Shown in pieces: positions 1 through 6,425 of a DNA stretch of 9,763 nt. The position numbers and the translations under genes were made by a program. Source of the stretch: an uncultured bacterium (GTDB taxonomy: Bacteria > Bacillota > Clostridia > Lachnospirales > Lachnospiraceae). Under the pieces are notes generated by a model. It searched no databases, was not told the DNA's origin, and was given only the letters and a program-made list of their open reading frames with translations. The stretch spans positions 1 through 9,763 of the forward strand of contig CAJMNU010000052.1 of the NCBI GenBank assembly GCA_905214855.1. The letters run 5' to 3'. How positions within the stretch are numbered: the stretch's first letter is position 1; each line of letters opens with the position of its first letter.

Positions 1-864
1 AATTCTGTATATTATATGGATGGGGAAAAGACAGAGCTGGAGCCAAAAGCGAATAGTACGGCAGATGATCGTGTGCTTATTTTGGATGCAGAGACATTTA
101 AGAAAGAGCTGCCGTATGAAGAACCTGTATATTATAGTGCAGAACGTCTGGATGAAGTTGTGATCCCGAATTCTGGAGCAGGTGTATTGGATATGACAGT
201 GCTGCAGTGGGAAAAAGGAACATACCATGATGCAGAATGGACTGGAGAGAGTGATTTCACAGACGAAGACAACAAGCCAGGAGAGGGTGAGAAGCCGGAC
301 GAAGGAGACAAGCCAGGAGAGGGTGAGAAACCGGATGAAGGAGACAAGCCGGGAGAAGGTGAGAAACCAGACGAAGGAGATAAACCAACTGAAGGGGACA
401 CCCCAAATGGAAGTGGTCAGGATGATACAGACAGAGATGATGATGTATCAGTAAATCCAAAACCTAGCCAGAATACACAAAAATATCAGGAAATGTTGCA
501 GGCAGAGAAGACTTTATATGATGCAGCATGGAAACAGTCATCTGATAAAGGACAATGGGCATTAGGGACAGATGGTGTATGGAGATTAATCCAGATGGAT
601 GGAACTTTGGCAAAGAATAAATGGGTTCAGGCAGATCAGGATTGGTATCATTTTGATCTACAAGGCAATATGCAGATTGGATGGTTCCAAGATGTAGATG
701 GAAAATGGTATTATCTTCATATTTTCTCTGGAAAGATGCAGACTGGTTGGCAGATGATCAATGAGAAGTGGTATTATCTGGATGAATCAACAGGTACATG
801 CCTGATTGATGCCATAACACCAGATGGTAAACATGTAGATGAGACAGGTGCAAGAATAGATTAA
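1..864 (+). CDS. Secreted/surface protein with acidic repeat linker and cell-wall-binding repeats (5' truncated)
   Basis: The reading frame is open to the left edge (codons for N-S-V-Y-Y precede the first ATG at 16), so this is the C-terminal part of a longer protein and the ATG at 16 is probably internal. Visible parts in order: a globular stretch with two 'VYY' segments (about 7-15 and 127-135), an acidic Gly/Pro/Glu/Asp/Lys linker made of three 12-residue repeats (274-381), a Ser/Asp/Gln-rich spacer, then about four roughly 20-residue units with W..G..WY(Y/H)(L/F)....G motifs (about 550-830). Those units match choline/glucan-type cell-wall-binding repeats (CW_binding family), which hold secreted proteins to the Gram-positive envelope. 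The frame ends in TAA at 862-864, followed by a terminator. The catalytic or adhesive N-terminal part lies outside the window, so the function cannot be assigned. The family call for the tail is strong. Confidence 0.85.
   Translation, partial: NSVYYMDGEKTELEPKANSTADDRVLILDAETFKKELPYEEPVYYSAERLDEVVIPNSGAGVLDMTVLQWEKGTYHDAEWTGESDFTDEDNKPGEGEKPDEGDKPGEGEKPDEGDKPGEGEKPDEGDKPTEGDTPNGSGQDDTDRDDDVSVNPKPSQNTQKYQEMLQAEKTLYDAAWKQSSDKGQWALGTDGVWRLIQMDGTLAKNKWVQADQDWYHFDLQGNMQIGWFQDVDGKWYYLHIFSGKMQTGWQMINEKWYYLDESTGTCLIDAITPDGKHVDETGARID
274..381 (+). repeat. Three tandem 36-bp repeats coding for KPGEGEKPDEGD
   Basis: Three consecutive 36-bp units (274-309, 310-345, 346-381) each encode the same 12 residues, KPGEGEKPDEGD. 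A degenerate fourth unit (KPTEGD) follows. Units 1 and 2 differ at 2 positions and units 2 and 3 at 5, all silent, so the array arose by duplication and is under protein-level constraint. It forms a highly charged, probably extended linker between the upstream domain and the cell-wall-binding tail. Copy number is likely to vary between strains. Confidence 0.9.
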
Positions 865-883
865 ATTAGAAATACAAAGTAGT

Positions 884-926
884 AAAAAAATCCTCTATGT
901 ATCATTGTGATACATAGGGGATTTTT
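884..926. terminator. Bidirectional rho-independent terminator
   Basis: The arms TCCTCTATGTATCA (891-904) and TGATACATAGGGGA (908-921) form a 14-bp stem with one G-U pair and a TTG loop. The stem is flanked by A7 on the left (884-890) and T5 on the right (922-926). Read on the plus strand it ends the surface-protein transcript; read on the minus strand it ends the tRNA-Ser transcript about 5-10 nt past the mature 3' end. Confidence 0.85.
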
Positions 927-930
927 CATA

Positions 931-1017
931 CGGAGATGGAGGGATTTGAACCCTCGCATCGGAAACCGACCTGCCGCATTTCGAGTGCGGTCCCTTCAAC
1001 CACTTGGGTACATCTCC
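931..1017 (-). tRNA. tRNA-Ser (anticodon CGA)
   Basis: Read on the minus strand, this is an 87-nt class II tRNA. The acceptor stem GGAGATG pairs with CATCTCC, followed by discriminator G at 931. The anticodon stem CCGCA/TGCGG encloses loop CTCGAAA with anticodon CGA (plus-strand 981-983), which reads UCG codons. A long variable arm with a TCGG/CCGA stem, typical of tRNA-Ser, is present, as is T-arm GAGGG-TTCAAAT-CCCTC. The 3' CCA is not encoded: the bases after the discriminator read TAT, so CCA must be added after transcription. It stands alone between two protein genes, with its own promoter (1074-1102) and a shared terminator. Confidence 0.97.
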
Positions 1018-1073
1018 AAAATATCATGGTATTCTGAATGAATATCATAAGAAAATATGTCATGTAATTTATA

Positions 1074-1102
1074 ATTATACCAAGAAAAATAATAGGAGTC
1101 AA
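1074..1102 (-). promoter_or_regulatory. Promoter of the tRNA-Ser gene
   Basis: On the minus strand the sequence reads TTGACT, a 17-bp spacer, then TATAAT: five of six and six of six matches to the sigma-70/SigA consensus at ideal spacing. Transcription would start near 1067, giving a leader of about 50 nt before the mature tRNA end at 1017. This is the strongest promoter in the window, as expected for a stable RNA gene. Confidence 0.85.
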
Positions 1103-1167
1103 CTTTAATTTTTAGCAATTTTTGATGAGTTCTTTGTCAAAAATAATAAGAGAAAACAGATATATTT

Positions 1168-1176
1168 TGTTACAAT
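1168..1176 (+). promoter_or_regulatory. Probable extended -10 promoter of the sugar-binding lipoprotein gene
   Basis: TGTTACAAT is an extended -10 element (TG, one base, TACAAT) lying 58 bp upstream of the lipoprotein start. There is no good -35 hexamer at 17 bp. TTGTCA at 1134-1139 lies too far upstream to pair with it. This makes it a plausible but unproven start site, with transcription beginning near 1183. It is divergent from the tRNA promoter. Confidence 0.4.
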
Positions 1177-1233
1177 AAAAATATCAAAATTCAGTGAAGA
1201 TATAGAAAAAAAGAAAAAGGAGAGCAATGAGAA

Positions 1234-2844
1234 ATGAGAAGAAAAACAAAACAAATGGCAGCAGTTTTTTTGACTGTTGCAGCTTGCGGCAGTATGGCAG
1301 CCTGTTCAGGAGATGCAAAGGAAACTACAGCAATGTCTACTCAAAAAGAGGCTGATTCTGTTGGAACAGAGGCAGCAAAAGAATCCACAGCAGTGCAGAA
1401 AGATTCCGAAGATCAAGTGGAAAAACCGGAAAAAATCACTGTGATGATGAATGGAACTGTATTTTCACAGGCAAATGGCAGAGATGCATTTGAAAAAGCT
1501 CTTGAAGAAAAATTGGGATTAGATATTGAATTCCAGCAGCCAGATCATGCGGCTTATTATGATAATGTTGCGATGACTTTTGCTGGAGGAGATATCCCAG
1601 ATGTTATTCTTTTGGGAGGCAGCTATTATTTGAGTTATGCAAAAGAGGGAGCACTCTGGGATATGACAGAGACATGGGAGAATTCTGATCTTGCAAAATC
1701 CGGACGTGAAATCAACCAAAATATGTTTGAAAGTTTAAAGGTAGATGGAAAAGTATATGGTTTTTACCCGAGCAAAAATGGTGGTGGGTGTGTAACTTAT
1801 ATTAAGAAAAAATGGTTAGATAATGTAGGATTGGAAGAACCAACAACATGGGAAGAGTACAATAATGTACTAAAGGCATTTACAGAAGGAGATCCTGACG
1901 GAAATGGTGTGAATGGTGATACATTTGGAGTGACAGCAGCTGGATTGATTGCTTCAGAAGAACCTTGGGTAATGTATTTGCCAGAATTCTATCAGGATGC
2001 ATTTCCAGAGTTTTACCAGAATGAGGATGGAGTCTGGGTAGAGGGATTTGGAGAAGACAAGATGGTTAAGGCTTTGGATAGAATGCAGGGAGCATATCAG
2101 GCTGGCTATATAGATAAAGAAATTTTGACTAACAAAACATCAGACTGCAGAAATAAATTTTACGATGATAAGTGTGGTGTGTTTACTTATTGGTCAGGTA
2201 CTTGGGCTTATAATTTAAAGAGTAATTTAGAGGCAAAGGGATTAGATAGTGAATTGATCGCACTTGCACCGATCAAAGAAGTAGGAACATACAAAGATCG
2301 TTTCCCAGGCAGTGTTTGGTGTATTACTTCTGAGTGCAAGAATCCAGAAGGAGTTTTCAAATATTTCTTAGAACCTATGCTGGATGGAGGAGACGTTCAG
2401 GTACTTTGGACATATGGTGTAAAGGGAGTCCATTGGGATGATAAGGCAGAGACTGTTAAATATGGAGATAAAGAAGAAACCTATGAAGAAGGCGTGTTCC
2501 ATATGCTGCCAAATGCAGAAAATCCAACTACATTAAATACAAAAAATCATATTGATCCTATGGGAGCAGGAGCAACCTATATTGATAAAGATCCAGGAAT
2601 TGGTATTGTCAATCCAATTGCAAGAGAATGTCAGGAAAAGTATGATACATGGCAGAGTGCAGCACCACAGTCTCCAGCAACATCAGAAGTATATAATGCT
2701 CTTGCAGGTGATTTAAGAGACATGCGTGGGAAAGCTATGACAGAGGTTGTTTTAAATGGTGCTTCAGCACAGGAAACAATCGATAAATATAATCAGGACG
2801 CAAAAAGTATTGTAGAAGAAATTCTCGCAGATTTAAATAAATAA
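1234..2844 (+). CDS. ABC transporter extracellular sugar-binding lipoprotein (solute-binding family 1, LplA-like)
   Basis: This 536-residue secreted lipoprotein should capture an oligosaccharide outside the cell and deliver it to an ABC permease. The N-terminus has a basic segment (RRKTK), a hydrophobic core and two possible lipobox cysteines: VAAC ending at C18 and MAAC ending at C24. A Ser/Thr/Lys/Glu-rich tether follows to about residue 65. The mature domain starts with a beta-strand of the type 'KITVMMNGT' and has the segment GGDIPDVILLGG. It also has the Asp/Gly/Asn-rich loop DPDGNGVNGD (220-229) that is typical of the long (about 500-550 aa) LplA/YtcQ-like binding proteins. An AAGGAG site at 1217-1222 lies 11 nt before the start. 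No permease or ATPase gene is adjacent, so its partners are elsewhere or the gene is an orphan. It converges on a GH3 glycosidase gene, which suggests, but does not prove, a shared substrate. The ligand cannot be read from sequence. Confidence 0.93.
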   Translation: MRRKTKQMAAVFLTVAACGSMAACSGDAKETTAMSTQKEADSVGTEAAKESTAVQKDSEDQVEKPEKITVMMNGTVFSQANGRDAFEKALEEKLGLDIEFQQPDHAAYYDNVAMTFAGGDIPDVILLGGSYYLSYAKEGALWDMTETWENSDLAKSGREINQNMFESLKVDGKVYGFYPSKNGGGCVTYIKKKWLDNVGLEEPTTWEEYNNVLKAFTEGDPDGNGVNGDTFGVTAAGLIASEEPWVMYLPEFYQDAFPEFYQNEDGVWVEGFGEDKMVKALDRMQGAYQAGYIDKEILTNKTSDCRNKFYDDKCGVFTYWSGTWAYNLKSNLEAKGLDSELIALAPIKEVGTYKDRFPGSVWCITSECKNPEGVFKYFLEPMLDGGDVQVLWTYGVKGVHWDDKAETVKYGDKEETYEEGVFHMLPNAENPTTLNTKNHIDPMGAGATYIDKDPGIGIVNPIARECQEKYDTWQSAAPQSPATSEVYNALAGDLRDMRGKAMTEVVLNGASAQETIDKYNQDAKSIVEEILADLNK

Positions 2845-2873
2845 GTTTGAAAAAACAGATAAGAAAAAATTTT

Positions 2874-2921
2874 TTGACAGAAGAAATTGTCTGTTAAGCG
2901 ATGATGTATATTTTGATACAT
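2874..2921. repeat. Two short inverted repeats downstream of the lipoprotein gene
   Basis: TTGACAGA (2874-2881) and TCTGTTAA (2890-2897) can pair as an 8-bp stem with one G-U pair. ATGTAT (2904-2909) and ATACAT (2916-2921) form a 6-bp stem. Neither has a T-run on the plus strand, so they are not classical terminators. They may add 3'-end structure to the lipoprotein mRNA ahead of the true terminator. Chance pairing in AT-rich DNA is possible. Confidence 0.35.
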
Positions 2922-2937
2922 AAAAAATAGAAAGATA

Positions 2938-2986
2938 AAAAAGTACCGCTCTATTATCAGCATTGATTGATAGAACGGTACTTTTT
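2938..2986. terminator. Bidirectional terminator between convergent lipoprotein and GH3 genes
   Basis: AAAAAGTACCG (2938-2948) pairs perfectly with CGGTACTTTTT (2976-2986). The pairing continues inward, with a mismatch and a bulge, through TCTAT and the TCA/TGA bases. The arm ends supply A-rich and T-rich tails on both strands. It lies 94 nt after the lipoprotein stop and 10 nt beyond the GH3 stop, so it can terminate both convergent transcripts. Confidence 0.85.
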
Positions 2987-2995
2987 GTTAGAGAA

Positions 2996-5149
2996 TTACA
3001 TCAAAGGAACGAGATATGTTTGATCTGCTGTAATTTCTGTATGCCACAAATGAGTTCCAGTCAGTTCTTCACTGCGATGGTCTGGCTGATGACCTCCCAC
3101 ATAAATCTGATAGGAACCAGAAAGGACATATTTCTCTCCTTGTTCGTTACATAATCCAAAGGAAGTAAGAGGAAGGAAAATAGAAAATTCAATACTTTCT
3201 CCGGATTTTAGGAAACATTTTTTTAATCCCTTTAACTGAGCGTTTGGTGTATCAGAAAGATCTGATTTAATATATACTTGAATGGTTTCAGCTCCATCAA
3301 ATGCTCCAATATTGCTAAGATGTCCTTTCACTGTAATTCCTTTTTCAGACAGGCAGGAATCAGACACAGATAGATCAGAATATTGGAATGTAGTATAAGA
3401 AAGACCATATCCAAAAGGAAACAGAGCATCCTGTTTCATATAGCGGTAGGTTCTTCCTTTCATGGAATAATCTGTAAAATCAGGAAGTTCTTCGGTTGTA
3501 TGGTAGAACGTGATAGGAAGTCGTCCTTCTGGATTTTTTTTGCCAAAGATCAGATTCGCAATGGCACGTCCGCCCTGTGCGCCAGGATACCATCCGGCTA
3601 AGATTGCGGAAGCATGTTTTTCAGCTTCTCCGATTGCAAGAGCACTGCCAGAGAGAAGAACAACTATGACAGGTTTACCACTTTCACAGGCAATTTTAAG
3701 GATTTCTGACTGAGATCCCGGAAGATTCAGATTTGGCTTATCTCCGCTGGCAAATTCATTTCCCTGATCTCCTTCTTCGCCCTCCAGACCAGCATCCAGT
3801 CCAAGACAGCAAATGATAACATCACTTGCATCACAGACAGCCCTAACTTCAGAACGGCGGTCAGAACGTGGGATGATCTCCTTAAACAGATGACATCCCT
3901 CAGAATACATGATACGAGCTTGTTTTCCAACTGCCTCACGGATTCCCTCCAGAATTGTGACATATTCTGAGGCAGTTCCTTCATAATTGCCAATAAGGGC
4001 TTTTCTGTTATCAGCATTTGGACCGATCACACCGATGGTGTGCAAGGAAGAGAGGTTCAGTGGAAGAATTCCATCATTTTTTAACAATACAGCACATTTT
4101 TCTGCTGCTTGAAGATTCAGTGCTTTCATATCATCCGAATCGACCATATCATAAGAAAAATCAGCAAAAGGTGTCGGATCTTTTTCTTCCATGACACCAA
4201 GTTTCATTCGAGTGGTGAGAAGATTAGTAACAGCTTCATCCAAACGACTTTCTTGTACCATTCCTTCTTCTACAGCCTGAGTCAGGTAATGGAATAAGTT
4301 TCCGCAGTTAAGATCACATCCGTTATTCATGGCAAGAGATACAGATTCAAGAGGACCAGAAGTAACGAGATGTCCCTGATAGAAATCTTTGATCGCCCAA
4401 CAGTCGGAGACAACATGACCAGAAAAATGCCATTTATTTCGAAGAACTTCTTTTAGCAGATAGGAACTTCCGCAGCAAGGTTCTCCATTTACACGATTAT
4501 AAGCCCCCATTATAGCTTCTACCTTGCTTTCATGAACACAGGCATAGAATGCTGGAAGATAGGTTTCATAAAGATCCTGAAGGGAGATTTCTGCATTAAA
4601 TTCATGACGCAGATCCTCTGGACCACTGTGTACTGCAAAATGTTTGGCACAGGCAGCAGCTTTTAGATAAAGTTCATGATGTCCTTGGATACCGTGGATC
4701 AGGCGTACAGCCATACGGGAAGTTAAATAGGGATCTTCACCAAAAGTCTCATGACCTCGTCCCCATCGTGGATCACGAAAAATATTGACATTAGGAGTCC
4801 AGAATGTCAAACCTTTATAACGACCAGCATCCTGATACTTTTGCTGCATATTATATTTTGCACGTCCTTCTGTAGAAATTGCATCTCCTATGCGTTCCAG
4901 AAAATCTTCATCGAAAGTAGCAGCAAGACCGATTGCCTGTGGAAAAACGGTTGCAACGCCGGCTCTGGCAACACCATGAAGCGCTTCATTCCACCAGTTG
5001 TAGCTGCGGATTCCCAAATGTGGAATAGCAGGAGCTTCAAAAAGTGTCTGTCCTGTTTTTTCTTCCAGTGTCATTTGTTCTACAAGATCAGCCGCCTGTT
5101 TGCGGTATTCCTGTTCTTTTTGTGGGTTTTGAGTCAATTCTATTTTCAT
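2996..5149 (-). CDS. Cytoplasmic glycoside hydrolase family 3 beta-glycosidase (beta-glucosidase/beta-xylosidase type)
   Basis: This 717-residue GH3 enzyme removes non-reducing-end beta-linked sugars from oligosaccharides by a retaining mechanism. An ATG 48 bp upstream (5197) is in frame, but the start at 5149 is preferred because a strong AAGGAGT lies 7 nt before it. Domains in order: a TIM-barrel domain with the conserved NIFRDPRWGRG stretch, the substrate-binding pair K169-H170 in KHFAVHSGPE, and nucleophile D249 in VVSDCWAI. Next comes an alpha/beta sandwich domain with the LEGEEGD loop (455-461), where the acid/base glutamate is expected. A C-terminal fibronectin-III-like domain starts around residue 619. 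No signal peptide is present, so it acts inside the cell on imported sugars. The SGPE and SDC motifs resemble the beta-xylosidase-like branch of GH3 more than the SDW beta-glucosidases, but specificity in this family is not safely read from motifs. It is divergent from an AraC-type regulator, its likely controller. Confidence 0.93.
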   Translation of the reverse strand: MKIELTQNPQKEQEYRKQAADLVEQMTLEEKTGQTLFEAPAIPHLGIRSYNWWNEALHGVARAGVATVFPQAIGLAATFDEDFLERIGDAISTEGRAKYNMQQKYQDAGRYKGLTFWTPNVNIFRDPRWGRGHETFGEDPYLTSRMAVRLIHGIQGHHELYLKAAACAKHFAVHSGPEDLRHEFNAEISLQDLYETYLPAFYACVHESKVEAIMGAYNRVNGEPCCGSSYLLKEVLRNKWHFSGHVVSDCWAIKDFYQGHLVTSGPLESVSLAMNNGCDLNCGNLFHYLTQAVEEGMVQESRLDEAVTNLLTTRMKLGVMEEKDPTPFADFSYDMVDSDDMKALNLQAAEKCAVLLKNDGILPLNLSSLHTIGVIGPNADNRKALIGNYEGTASEYVTILEGIREAVGKQARIMYSEGCHLFKEIIPRSDRRSEVRAVCDASDVIICCLGLDAGLEGEEGDQGNEFASGDKPNLNLPGSQSEILKIACESGKPVIVVLLSGSALAIGEAEKHASAILAGWYPGAQGGRAIANLIFGKKNPEGRLPITFYHTTEELPDFTDYSMKGRTYRYMKQDALFPFGYGLSYTTFQYSDLSVSDSCLSEKGITVKGHLSNIGAFDGAETIQVYIKSDLSDTPNAQLKGLKKCFLKSGESIEFSIFLPLTSFGLCNEQGEKYVLSGSYQIYVGGHQPDHRSEELTGTHLWHTEITADQTYLVPLM

Positions 5150-5155
5150 ACGATC

Positions 5156-5162
5156 ACTCCTT
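5156..5162 (-). promoter_or_regulatory. Ribosome binding site that fixes the GH3 start
   Basis: On the minus strand AAGGAGT lies 7 nt upstream of the ATG at 5149. The in-frame ATG at 5197 has no comparable site. Starting at 5197 would only add 16 residues that do not resemble a signal peptide, so the downstream start is chosen. Confidence 0.85.
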
Positions 5163-5364
5163 CTTGTATAAATTTCTTTTTTTATCGTATCATGCATATA
5201 CCAAAGGAGCTACTCGTTTTGTGTGAGGGATTCTGCAAAAATTGCTATTTAAATATTTAGACAGAAAATTTGTAGTTTTTAAATTGTGAGATGAATGGCT
5301 ATTTTTAGAGTTACAAGATAAAAGTTCAATATATGGAAGAATGCTTTCGTTTTTGCTTTTTACA

Positions 5365-5396
5365 GTATTATAAATGTACGGCATTATAAATGAATG
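5365..5396 (+). repeat. 16-bp tandem direct repeat, candidate AraC-family operator
   Basis: Two adjoining 16-bp units (5365-5380 and 5381-5396) share the exact 10-mer ATTATAAATG and match at 13 of 16 positions. The second unit overlaps where the -35 of the AraC gene would lie (-10 at 5418-5423). AraC-family proteins often bind tandem half-sites of about 16-21 bp next to or over the -35, so this is a candidate operator. That role is inferred from position and spacing only. Confidence 0.55.
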
Positions 5397-5414
5397 GAAG
5401 AAGAAAATAGAAAA

Positions 5415-5423
5415 TGGTATAAT
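5415..5423 (+). promoter_or_regulatory. Extended -10 promoter of the AraC-family gene
   Basis: TGGTATAAT combines a TG extension with a perfect TATAAT. The -35 at 17 bp (TGGAAG) is weak, as is common at extended -10 or activator-dependent promoters. Transcription would start near 5430, leaving a purine-rich leader of about 85 nt before the ATG at 5516. Confidence 0.6.
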
Positions 5424-5447
5424 AAAAAATAAGAATTAGGGAAAATA

Positions 5448-5497
5448 ATGAAAAGAAGAAAAAGAAAGAAATGAATCATAGAAAAGAAGAAAAATAA
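5448..5497 (+). other. Two overlapping 8-codon leader frames ahead of the AraC gene
   Basis: The first frame (5448-5474) encodes MKRRKRKK and stops at TGA. The second (5471-5497) encodes MNHRKEEK and stops at TAA. They overlap by ATGA (5471-5474), the arrangement seen in translational coupling. AGGGA at 5438-5442 lies 5 nt before the first ATG. The second stop touches the AAAGGAGGG site (5497-5505) that serves the AraC gene. In such purine-rich DNA short frames arise easily by chance, so this is a low-confidence candidate leader-peptide region. Confidence 0.2.
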
Positions 5498-5515
5498 AAG
5501 GAGGGAGAAGAAAAA

Positions 5516-6415
5516 ATGATAAAATATTTAGACGGTGTTCTGGAAACTGTGGAGTATAAAGATATGGAAGGAGTCCGTCTGTATATCAATAATTCTACTT
5601 TAGATTATCCTCTCCACTGGCATACAGCGATTGAGATTATTATGCCATGTGAAAATCAGTATAGTGTGACAGTAAATGGAAAGAAGACAGTTCTTGAGGA
5701 AGGGGATATTTGCATTATTCCACCAGGAGTTCTTCATATTTTGGATTCTCCAAAGACATCAGGAAGAAGAGTGATCATTCAGATGGATCCGGATATGTTA
5801 TGCAGAATAAAAAATATGGAATTTTTGTTGCCTAGAATGCAGCCAATCCTAGTGATCAGAAAAGAGATGATTGAAAAACTGGCAAAAGAACATAAGGAAT
5901 TAAAATTGTCAGAATTGTTACTGCAAGCATCAGAAGAATATATAAAAAATGAATTGTTTTCTTCTGCGATGGTCTATTCTATTATGCTGCGTTTTTTTGC
6001 GGGGGTAGGAAGCTATTTTGTTGAGAAAAAAATATTTCAGGACTCAGAGGATAAAGAGACTGAGGCAAATATGAATGGATATATAGAAAAGATATTGGGG
6101 ATCTGTACCTATTTAAAAGAACATTGTACAGAAGAGGTAGATATGGAGCAGGTTGCTCAGATGGCGGGTTTTAGCTATTATCATTTTTCGCGTCTATTCA
6201 AACAAATGATGAATATTTCATGTTACCATTATCTCATTCAAAGGCGTTTGGAATATGCAGAAACATTACTTATGGAGCCGTCTGTATCTATAACAGAGGT
6301 GGCTATGCGTTCTGGATTTAACAGTATTGCCACATTTAACAGAGTTTTTAAAAAAGAAAAAGGATGCACTCCTTCCGCTTTTCGTCAGTTAAATGTATCT
6401 TTTTGGGAAAGCTAG
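5516..6415 (+). CDS. AraC-family transcriptional regulator with cupin sensor domain
   Basis: This 299-residue transcription factor probably senses a sugar and controls nearby carbohydrate genes. The N-terminal cupin fold shows H34-W-H36-x3-E40, a glycine turn (VNGKK) and the IIPPGVLH stretch, as in AraC/RhaS-type effector-binding domains. A middle helical region leads to the C-terminal DNA-binding domain with two helix-turn-helix units. The first covers about 210-231 (QVAQMAGFSYYHFSRLFK) and the second about 259-283 (ITEVAMRSGFNSIATFNRVF). The family's usual QYLxxxRLxxA-like linker helix is seen as YLIQRRLEYAETLL. Length is typical. A strong AAAGGAGGG lies 10 nt before the start. It is transcribed away from the GH3 gene, the classical layout for a local activator of its divergent neighbour. 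The operator candidate at 5365-5396 suggests autoregulation. The effector is unknown. Confidence 0.93.
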   Translation: MIKYLDGVLETVEYKDMEGVRLYINNSTLDYPLHWHTAIEIIMPCENQYSVTVNGKKTVLEEGDICIIPPGVLHILDSPKTSGRRVIIQMDPDMLCRIKNMEFLLPRMQPILVIRKEMIEKLAKEHKELKLSELLLQASEEYIKNELFSSAMVYSIMLRFFAGVGSYFVEKKIFQDSEDKETEANMNGYIEKILGICTYLKEHCTEEVDMEQVAQMAGFSYYHFSRLFKQMMNISCYHYLIQRRLEYAETLLMEPSVSITEVAMRSGFNSIATFNRVFKKEKGCTPSAFRQLNVSFWES

Positions 6416-6425
6416 GAAAAATCCG

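Larger units (their letters stand above)
5150..5515. other. Divergent intergenic region between GH3 and AraC-family genes
   Basis: These 366 bp hold the control region of both flanking genes. On the AraC side there is a 16-bp direct repeat (5365-5396), an extended -10 (5415-5423) and a purine-rich leader. On the GH3 side I see no confident -35/-10 pair: TACGAT near 5183-5188 on the minus strand is a weak -10 candidate with no partner. A short imperfect palindrome around ATGCAT (5187-5201) and a TATTTAAATA palindrome (5246-5255) lie in AT-rich DNA and may be chance. AAATATTTAGAC occurs at 5251-5262 and again at 5522-5533 inside the AraC start. Confidence 0.6.

Noticed and set aside
132..460. 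Frames on both strands through the acidic repeat region (Ser/Pro-rich or His/Leu-rich repeats)
   Set aside because: They only mirror the 36-bp repeats of the surface-protein frame and have no start signals.
1227..1355. An out-of-frame ATG closer to the Shine-Dalgarno of the lipoprotein gene, opening a 42-codon frame
   Set aside because: The encoded peptide has no recognisable character and overlaps the signal-peptide coding region. The start at 1234 gives a clear lipoprotein.
4751..5260. A 169-codon plus-strand frame opposite the 5' end of the GH3 gene
   Set aside because: It is antisense to conserved GH3 coding sequence, rich in Phe/Ser/Cys, with no ribosome binding site or family resemblance.
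5342..5355. A cre-like catabolite repression site (minus-strand CAAAAACGAAAGCA) in the GH3/AraC spacer
   Set aside because: The central CG and right half fit, but the conserved first TG is CA here, and position relative to a GH3 promoter cannot be judged because no such promoter was found.
5251..5533. The 12-mer AAATATTTAGAC present twice (5251-5262 and 5522-5533)
   Set aside because: It is AT-rich, and the second copy lies within codons 2-6 of the AraC-family gene, so chance is the simpler explanation. It is too weak to call an operator pair.
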